Positions 49,361 to 54,406 of a stretch of DNA of 54,406 nucleotides are shown piece by piece (within the stretch, counting starts at the first letter, position 1; the number at the start of each line of letters is the position of its first letter). Location of the stretch: positions 1-54,406 of the forward strand of contig DASXUF010000170.1 of assembly GCA_036504975.1 (NCBI GenBank). The letters are read 5' to 3'. The DNA is from Candidatus Binatia bacterium (lineage in GTDB: Bacteria > Desulfobacterota > Binatia > UBA9968). Both the position numbers and the translations under genes were made by a program. The notes beneath the pieces were generated by a model that saw only the letters and a program-made list of their open reading frames with translations, ran no database searches and was not told the DNA's origin.

Positions 49361-50410
49361 CTACGGGATCTCCAGGAACACCGGGCAATGGTCGGAGGCG
49401 TAATCTTCGTTGTTCACTTCGGGGAAGCGGGGGAAGCGAAAGTCGACGGGAATCGGGCTCGGATCGTTATCCTTGCGCTCGAAGCGCGAGCGCTTCGGTC
49501 CCGGCTTCAAGTCGGAGAGGATGTGAGAAAAGCTGATCCCGCGCCGCTCGATGCGAGGAATCTTTCCGGCAGTCTCGGCGGCTAAAGCCGGCGAAAGCAA
49601 AATATAATCGAGCTGCGATACATTATTCGCCGACCGGAACCAATGGGTCCAGCGATCTTCGAGCTTTGGAATGCGCTTCAGCGGGTCCACCAAGCCCGAT
49701 CCGGCAACGAGCGGCTGGACCGGCTTCGACAGCGGCTCGTCGTTCATGTCGCCGACGACCGCGAACAGCTCCGTGTCGAACTTCGAGCCCGGAAACCGTT
49801 CATGGACGATTTCCAGCACTTTTTTCGCCTGACGCTCGCGCAGCGCATCGCCCCGCTCGCGCTCCTCCGCGCTCATCGCGAATTTCGACTTCAAATGGTT
49901 GATAAACAGCGTGAGCCTCCGCGAGCCGCTCTTGTTGAGCGCCACGACGACCTCCAGACAATCTCGCGAGAAAAGAAAAGCCTTTTTCCCGCCAGGTGGA
50001 TCGGGGTCGAGCTCTTCCATGTTGCTGCGAACCGACAGGATCGGCAGCTTCGAGAGGATGGCCACGTCGATCTGCCGGAAGTCGCGCGAGTCGATCAGCA
50101 GCGCGTAGCGATAACGTTTGTTGAACAGGTTCTTGTCTTCGTTGAATTTTCTGAGAGCAATGAGGCTTTCCACTTCCTGGAGACAGATAATGTCGGGAAA
50201 AGATTGCCCGTCATCGGTCAGCGCCCGAACCGCGAGCTTGCGCTGCGTCTCATTGAAGAGTTCAAACAGTGCCGGATTGTACACCGGCAGATAACCGAAG
50301 GCCGGGTCCGGCGTAAGGCTCTTGCTGCCCATATCCCCGGGAAACTTCTGGCCGAATCGGTACCTCACGAACAGATTGTTCACGTTGAACGTGCAAAGCG
50401 TATGCGCCAT
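49361..50410 (-). CDS. Endonuclease/exonuclease/phosphatase-family hydrolase
   Basis: This 349-aa protein has the DNase I-like fold. FNVNNLF supplies the first Asn, DIICLQEVESLIAL the catalytic Glu (about 77), DMNDEPLSKPV the Asp-x-Asn pair (about 221), and ASDHCPVFLEI the terminal Asp-His. There is no signal peptide, so the hydrolysis of nucleic acid or phosphoester is cytosolic or leaderless. The substrate is not deducible. Confidence 0.88.
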   Translation of the reverse strand: MAHTLCTFNVNNLFVRYRFGQKFPGDMGSKSLTPDPAFGYLPVYNPALFELFNETQRKLAVRALTDDGQSFPDIICLQEVESLIALRKFNEDKNLFNKRYRYALLIDSRDFRQIDVAILSKLPILSVRSNMEELDPDPPGGKKAFLFSRDCLEVVVALNKSGSRRLTLFINHLKSKFAMSAEERERGDALRERQAKKVLEIVHERFPGSKFDTELFAVVGDMNDEPLSKPVQPLVAGSGLVDPLKRIPKLEDRWTHWFRSANNVSQLDYILLSPALAAETAGKIPRIERRGISFSHILSDLKPGPKRSRFERKDNDPSPIPVDFRFPRFPEVNNEDYASDHCPVFLEIP

Positions 50411-50511
50411 GACTAAGCTTCCTCCCTTCAGGCACCGTCGCGCGCGAATGGTGTCCTTGCCTATCTCCGACTCGAAGCAACCCTATTGCCTCTGGTTATC
50501 TCTGTCAAGTT

Positions 50512-51426
50512 CTAATGGTGAAGAAATTGATCGACAGCTTTCAGGATTCCCTCCTCCTCCGGACGAAACCAGCGAATCTCCTTGTCCGAGCGGAACCAGG
50601 TGAGCTGCCGCTTGGCGAGATGGCGCGTATCGCGCTTGACGAGGGTAACGGCTTCATCGAGGCTTAACTGTCCACGGAGATAAAGCCCGATCTGGCGGTA
50701 GCCGACGCTTTGGAGGGCCGGAAGGTCCAAGCTGTATCCCTTCTCCACCAGCCCCTTGACTTCTTCAACGAGTCCCCTAGCAATCATCTCGTCGCAGCGC
50801 CGATTGATTTGATCGTACAGCTCTTGGCGCTCGCGGTTGAGGCCGATCTTTAGAACTTCGAACTCGCGGTCGGTAAAGCCATGCTCCTTTTGCCAAAGGC
50901 TGATCCCCTTTCCCGTTATCTGGAAAACTTCGACAGCCCGGATGATTCGGTAGCGGTCGTTGGGGTGAATCCAACGGGTAGCTTCGGGATCGACTTCACG
51001 CAAACGCTCGTAAAGCACACTCAATCCTTTTTTCTCGGCTTCTTCTTCCAAGCGTTTTCTTATCTCCGGGTTCTTGCCGGGGCCGACAAAAAGTCCCTGG
51101 ATAAGCGCTCGCAGGTAAAGACCAGTCCCGCCGCAGACGATAGCTTTCTTCCCGCGCGCAGAAATCTCTTGAATCGCTTTCAGCGCCAATTCCCGATAAA
51201 GAGCCGCGTTAAACTCACCGTCGGGATCGACGATGTCGATGAGATGATGCGGAACCTTCCGCCTTATAGAGACGGCCGGCTTCGCCGTGCCGATATCCAT
51301 ATGGCGATTGACGAGCTGTGAATCGGCGTTGACGACTTCGCCGTCTACTTTTAAGGCGATATCAACGGCGACTTCGCTCTTGCCAACGCCGGTCGGACCC
51401 AGAATGACGACGAGTTTGGGCTTCAT
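50512..51426 (-). CDS. miaA: tRNA dimethylallyltransferase
   Basis: This 304-aa enzyme adds the dimethylallyl group to A37 of tRNAs reading UNN codons. P-loop LGPTGVGKSEVAVDIA (about 9-24), NADSQLVNRHMDIGTAKP (about 34-51), the DIVDPDGEFNAALYR region, GGTGLYLRALIQGLF and HPNDRYRIIRAVEV are all canonical. It follows mutL, a common order in Proteobacteria. Confidence 0.97.
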   Translation of the reverse strand: MKPKLVVILGPTGVGKSEVAVDIALKVDGEVVNADSQLVNRHMDIGTAKPAVSIRRKVPHHLIDIVDPDGEFNAALYRELALKAIQEISARGKKAIVCGGTGLYLRALIQGLFVGPGKNPEIRKRLEEEAEKKGLSVLYERLREVDPEATRWIHPNDRYRIIRAVEVFQITGKGISLWQKEHGFTDREFEVLKIGLNRERQELYDQINRRCDEMIARGLVEEVKGLVEKGYSLDLPALQSVGYRQIGLYLRGQLSLDEAVTLVKRDTRHLAKRQLTWFRSDKEIRWFRPEEEGILKAVDQFLHH

Positions 51427-51468
51427 AAAAAGGCGTTAGGCGAGAGCCGAGAGGCGTGAGTCTAAAAC

Positions 51469-53199
51469 TCAAATCCGTTTAAACATTCTCTCTAGTTGTT
51501 GCTCCGAAAGCTCGATCAGAACCGGGCGGCCGTGGGGACATTGAGTGGCGAAGTCGATCTGACCCAGCTCGGCCAGGAGAGCCCGAATTTCTTCCTTTTC
51601 AAGCCTCCTGTGAGCGCGGATCACGCTATGGCAGGCGATGGTCGCCAATCGGTCTTCCAGTTCCTCGCGTACGTCCTCGCTCTCCCCCACCTCCGCGACC
51701 TCGGCAATCATCCGGCGCATCGCCTCGCGATAGTCGCCCGCCGGAAGCAGGGCCGGGACGGTTCGGATCACGTAAGAATCGCGGCCGAATTTTTCCACGC
51801 TGAAGCCGACGCGGTCCAAAAGCTCCAACCGCTGCTCGAACAACGCGGCCTCGCCCGCCGGTAGCTCGAGGACCTGCGGAATCAGGAGATTCTGGCGCTC
51901 GATCTCGCCATTGCCGAGCTGGCGACGCATCCTTTCGAAGGCGACGCGCTCGTGCGCCGCATGCTGGTCGATCAGCGCCAGCCCGCGCGGAGAGGAGCAG
52001 ATGAGATAACAACCGAGAAGCTGCCCCAGCACTTCCAGAGAGGAGAAAAAGCCGTCGCGCGCGAGCGCCGACTCTTCCAATGGCCGGGTGAATTCGATGC
52101 GTTGCACGGGAGCGTCGCTGATCCGGGGTTGAACGCCATAGGAAGCCGTCGGCTCGCGCACCGTTCCGCATGCCTCTCGTCCCAAGCTTGAAATAAGATC
52201 CGTTGGGCTTTTGGCTTCGTTTCGAAGCCCTTCCCTTACGGCTTCGGCCACGGCCTCATGAATCTCGGACTGCCGGCGGAACCGCACCTCTTGCTTCGCG
52301 GGATGGACGTTGACGTCGACGTCCTTGAAGGGCATCTCGAGAAAAAGCACGACCGCCGGATACCGTCCTTTCATGAGCAGCGTCTCGTAACCTTGAAGAA
52401 TCGCATGCGTAAGAACGCGGTCGCGAACGAAGCGGCGATTCACGTGCGCCGTGAGATAGCGCGTGCCGGAAAATGAGCTGGGCGTCTTGCTGAGAAATCC
52501 GCTGATCCTCAACTCGCCCTTGGTCCAGCCGAAAGGGACCATCCCTGCGGCAATCTCGCGCCCCAGCACCTGACGCAGGCGGTCGCGCGGCTCGACGCCG
52601 CCCGGATAATCGCTCAGCAGACTTCCCTGGTTGTAGAGCCGAAAATGGATCTCCCGGTGGGCCAAAGCCGCGTGATTGATCACGTCGCAGATATGGCTCA
52701 GCTCGGTCGCCGGAGATTTCATGAATTTTCGCCGCGCCGGCGTGTTGAAGAAAAGCTCCCGCACCTCGACGCTGGTTCCGGCGGAGCATCCGGCCGCGAC
52801 CGGCTCGCCCGCCTTGCCTCCCTCGACGCGCAACCGGCATCCTGCTTCCGCCTCGCGCGTGCGCGACAGGATTTCCAGCTTCGCGACCGAGCCGATGCTC
52901 GGCAGCGCCTCGCCGCGAAAGCCGAGCGTCGAGATGCGCCACAGGTCGTCATCGCCGGCAAGCTTGCTGGTGGCGTGCCGTTCCACGGCCAGCGGCAGCT
53001 CCTCCGCCGCGATGCCGTCGCCGTCGTCGCTCACGCGGATGAGAGAGATTCCGCTGCCTTCCACCCAGACCGATACCTCGCGGGCGCCGGCGTCGAGCGA
53101 GTTCTCCACCAGCTCCTTGACGACGGACGCGGGACGTTCTATGACCTCGCCCGCGGCGATGCGCGCCGCCAGGCTATCCGGCAAGCGAATGATTTTCAT
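51469..53199 (-). CDS. mutL: DNA mismatch repair protein MutL, endonuclease-type
   Basis: This 576-aa protein has an N-terminal GHKL ATPase: GEVIERPASVVKELVENSLD (about 17-36), DDGDGI and TLGFRGEALPSIGSVAKL. The C-terminal domain has the metal-dependent nicking motif DQHAAHERVAFE (DQHA-x2-E-x4-E), an ACHSVIRA segment and the ending CPHGRPVLIEL. This is the nicking MutL of organisms lacking MutH. The start MKIIRLP follows GAGAGG by eight bases; a longer upstream start is rejected. Confidence 0.97.
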   Translation of the reverse strand: MKIIRLPDSLAARIAAGEVIERPASVVKELVENSLDAGAREVSVWVEGSGISLIRVSDDGDGIAAEELPLAVERHATSKLAGDDDLWRISTLGFRGEALPSIGSVAKLEILSRTREAEAGCRLRVEGGKAGEPVAAGCSAGTSVEVRELFFNTPARRKFMKSPATELSHICDVINHAALAHREIHFRLYNQGSLLSDYPGGVEPRDRLRQVLGREIAAGMVPFGWTKGELRISGFLSKTPSSFSGTRYLTAHVNRRFVRDRVLTHAILQGYETLLMKGRYPAVVLFLEMPFKDVDVNVHPAKQEVRFRRQSEIHEAVAEAVREGLRNEAKSPTDLISSLGREACGTVREPTASYGVQPRISDAPVQRIEFTRPLEESALARDGFFSSLEVLGQLLGCYLICSSPRGLALIDQHAAHERVAFERMRRQLGNGEIERQNLLIPQVLELPAGEAALFEQRLELLDRVGFSVEKFGRDSYVIRTVPALLPAGDYREAMRRMIAEVAEVGESEDVREELEDRLATIACHSVIRAHRRLEKEEIRALLAELGQIDFATQCPHGRPVLIELSEQQLERMFKRI

Positions 53200-53291
53200 G
53201 TCGCGAACCTCTCGCTCAACCATAGCGCAGCCATCGAGAGGCGGTCAAGAAAATTGGTAATGGTTCAATTTGAATTCAACAACATTTCTAT

Positions 53292-53351
53292 GTAGGGGCA
53301 GGCCCCTGTGCCTGCCCTGCCGTTCGGGCGACCACAGGGGGTCGCCCCTAC
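53292..53351. repeat. Nested palindromic intergenic repeat, copy 3
   Basis: GTAGGGGCAGGCCCC at the left and GGGGTCGCCCCTAC at the right, with inner hairpins GGGCAGG/CCTGCCC and GGGCGACC/GGTCGCCC. It has the same orientation as copy 1. It lies between the divergent mutL and DUF151-PDZ genes, 40 bases before a -35 box. Confidence 0.88.
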
Positions 53352-53392
53352 GAAATTTTACAAACTGAACCACTACCAGAAAATTGCGACTA

Positions 53393-53420
53393 TTGACATG
53401 CTCAACGGGACGACTAAGGT
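53393..53420 (+). promoter_or_regulatory. Candidate promoter of the DUF151-PDZ gene
   Basis: TTGACA (53393-53398), 16 bp, then TAAGGT (53415-53420, weak), about 42 bases before the GTG start. AAGGAGG is the ribosome site. Confidence 0.45.
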
Positions 53421-53461
53421 GAACTCGGCTAGCGGTTGGAATAGTTCTCAAGGAGGTCCTC

Positions 53462-54247
53462 GTGAAAAGTAGAACTCTCTTGCTGGTTTTCTTTCTTTGT
53501 GCCCGCGCCGGTCTTCTCGGGGCCGGGCAAGAAGAACCGTCCGTCGAGATGACCGTCAAAAACCTCATGTTGGACCCTTTCACCCAGTCGCCGGTCGTCC
53601 TTCTGGAGAGCGCCAAAGAGAAAAAGTCGTTGCCGATCTGGATCGGCGCCGAAGAGGCGACCTCGATCGCGCTGGAGATCAAGAAAGTTGCCATGCCGCG
53701 GCCCAACACCCACGACCTCATCCGCAATATTCTCCGGGGCGTCGGCGGAACGATCCAGCGGATCACCATCACCGACTTGCGCAACGACGTTTACTACGCG
53801 ACCATCGCGCTCAGGCTCAAGGGCCAGGAATACCAGATCGATTCGCGGCCGAGCGACGCGATCGCCGTCGCGCTCAGAATGAAAGCGCCGATCTACGCCG
53901 CGGCCAAAGTCCTGGCCAGGGCCAAGCCGATCGGCCCTCTGGAGAAAACCCAAAGCGAAATGCAGCGGACCTTGGGCATTCAGACCCAGGACCTGACTCC
54001 CGATCTCGCCGGTCTCTTCGACCTCAAAACCAACGGCGGAATTCTCGTGGCCGACGTGGAGCTCGGCGGACCCGCCTCGGCGGCCGGCCTTCAGCGGGGG
54101 GATGTGATTCTAAGAGTGGACGAGAAGAGCTTGCAGAAAACATCCGAGCTGGAAAGCTTTCTTCAAAGCGCGAAAAAGGGCGCGCAGTTGAAGATAGAAG
54201 TAATGAGAAAGGGCAAGTCCATCACGGTCGCGGTGAACTTGCCCTGA
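53462..54247 (+). CDS. Exported bifunctional-nuclease (DUF151) domain fused to a PDZ domain
   Basis: This 261-aa protein starts with GTG and a strong AAGGAGG. A signal peptide covers about 1-22 (LLLVFFLCARAGLLGAG). The DUF151/BFN domain (about 26-150) shows PIWIGAEEATSIALE and the terminal IDSRPSDAIAVALRMKAPIY. The PDZ domain (about 170-260) shows GILVADVELGGPASAAGLQ, then RGDVILRVDEKSLQ. DUF151 proteins are reported as nucleases or as stress-linked proteins. Export plus PDZ suggests a periplasmic role in protein or peptidoglycan quality control instead (inference). Confidence 0.88.
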   Translation: MKSRTLLLVFFLCARAGLLGAGQEEPSVEMTVKNLMLDPFTQSPVVLLESAKEKKSLPIWIGAEEATSIALEIKKVAMPRPNTHDLIRNILRGVGGTIQRITITDLRNDVYYATIALRLKGQEYQIDSRPSDAIAVALRMKAPIYAAAKVLARAKPIGPLEKTQSEMQRTLGIQTQDLTPDLAGLFDLKTNGGILVADVELGGPASAAGLQRGDVILRVDEKSLQKTSELESFLQSAKKGAQLKIEVMRKGKSITVAVNLP

Positions 54248-54275
54248 CTCAACACTCAAAATTCAGAACTGATGA

Positions 54276-54317
54276 CCACCGCCTAAAGGCGGTGGGTTCC
54301 TTTCCGTCTAAAGACGG
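54276..54317 (+). terminator. Twin hairpins with TAAA loops after the DUF151-PDZ gene
   Basis: CCACCGCC-TAAA-GGCGGTGG (54276-54295) is followed by TTCCTTT and then CCGTC-TAAA-GACGG (54304-54317). The first hairpin plus the short T-rich run could end transcription. The shared TAAA loop hints at a duplicated palindromic unit instead. Confidence 0.5.
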
Positions 54318-54334
54318 CTGAAGACCCGATGAAA

Positions 54335-54406
54335 CTACTCTTCAATCTTGAAATCCTCGTCGGCCTCGGAAGGTTCCTGCCCTTGTGTCGCTATGTATTG
54401 CGCAAT
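54335..54406 (-). CDS. C-terminal end of an unidentified protein, cut by window edge
   Basis: The minus-strand frame is open from the edge and ends at TAG (54335-54337). It gives 23 residues that read IAQYIATQGQEPSEADEDF plus KIEE. The acidic tail is typical of a natural C-terminus, but the family cannot be told. It converges on the DUF151-PDZ gene, consistent with the twin hairpins acting between them. Confidence 0.5.
   Translation of the reverse strand: MAQYIATQGQEPSEADEDFKIEE

Overview
The window looks like chromosome from an uncultured, GC-rich, free-living Gram-negative bacterium. I infer a Deltaproteobacteria-like lineage (Desulfobacterota/Binatota type) or a neighbour such as NC10/Rokubacteria. 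The reasons are the gene run valS-nadC-birA-coaX, the mutL-miaA pair, many periplasmic binding proteins with cleavable signals, a lipoprotein cytochrome c, a full assimilatory sulfate cluster, and AT-poor coding with long antisense shadow frames. No rRNA or CRISPR array is present, so the taxonomic call is inference only.

Layout. 1-699: the end of a short-chain dehydrogenase on the + strand. 786-10961 (minus): a catabolic/uptake block of two tandem TTT-type binding proteins, a luciferase-like monooxygenase, a VOC protein, a hydroxyisobutyrate-dehydrogenase-like enzyme, a cupin, an ABC binding protein, a gamma-glutamyltransferase-family enzyme, two amidohydrolases and a zinc ribbon. 11017-18828 (minus): a tight cofactor/translation operon of a receiver-like protein, valS, nadC, birA, coaX and a divergent EF-G paralogue. 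18916-24042: tRNA-Leu, a lipoprotein cytochrome c, a PuuD-like membrane protein, a Lon-N-domain protein, a polyprenyl synthase, ubiE, a polytopic membrane protein and a cold-shock-like protein.

24056-34847 (minus) is a sulfate-assimilation supercluster. It carries siroheme synthesis (hemD, cobA, Met8/CysG-N), the sulfate ABC transporter cysA-cysW-cysT-sbp, APS reductase cysH, an unknown conserved protein, a siroheme sulfite reductase with an extra helical tail, and an orphan nuoB. Sulfate is imported, APS is reduced to sulfite by CysH, and sulfite is reduced to sulfide by an enzyme whose siroheme cofactor comes from the neighbouring genes. ATP sulfurylase is not in the window. 35044-38639 is visibly AT-richer: a single-domain receiver, cspA, a homoserine-kinase-type kinase with a near-consensus promoter, a small membrane protein, a Ser/Thr-type phosphatase and tRNA-Met.

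38736-41666 is a decayed thiamine-diphosphate decarboxylase gene interrupted by a 1339-bp IS1182-like element. Both inverted ends and a 4-bp CTAG duplication are visible, and removing the element restores the reading frame across the site. 41699-47832 holds an M20 peptidase, an AlbA/HATPase regulator, an O-methyltransferase, a BFD/zinc-ribbon protein, a VOC protein, a CobW GTPase with a cysteine-rich tail and a retropepsin-like protease. 47833-49015 is a gene graveyard with a transposase remnant and a partial copy of the cobW tail. 49016-54406 returns to ordinary genes (a lipoprotein, an EEP hydrolase, miaA, mutL, an exported DUF151-PDZ protein) and ends in a truncated gene.

Three copies of a ~58-60 bp nested palindromic repeat (697-754, 4420-4478, 53292-53351) are scattered between genes.
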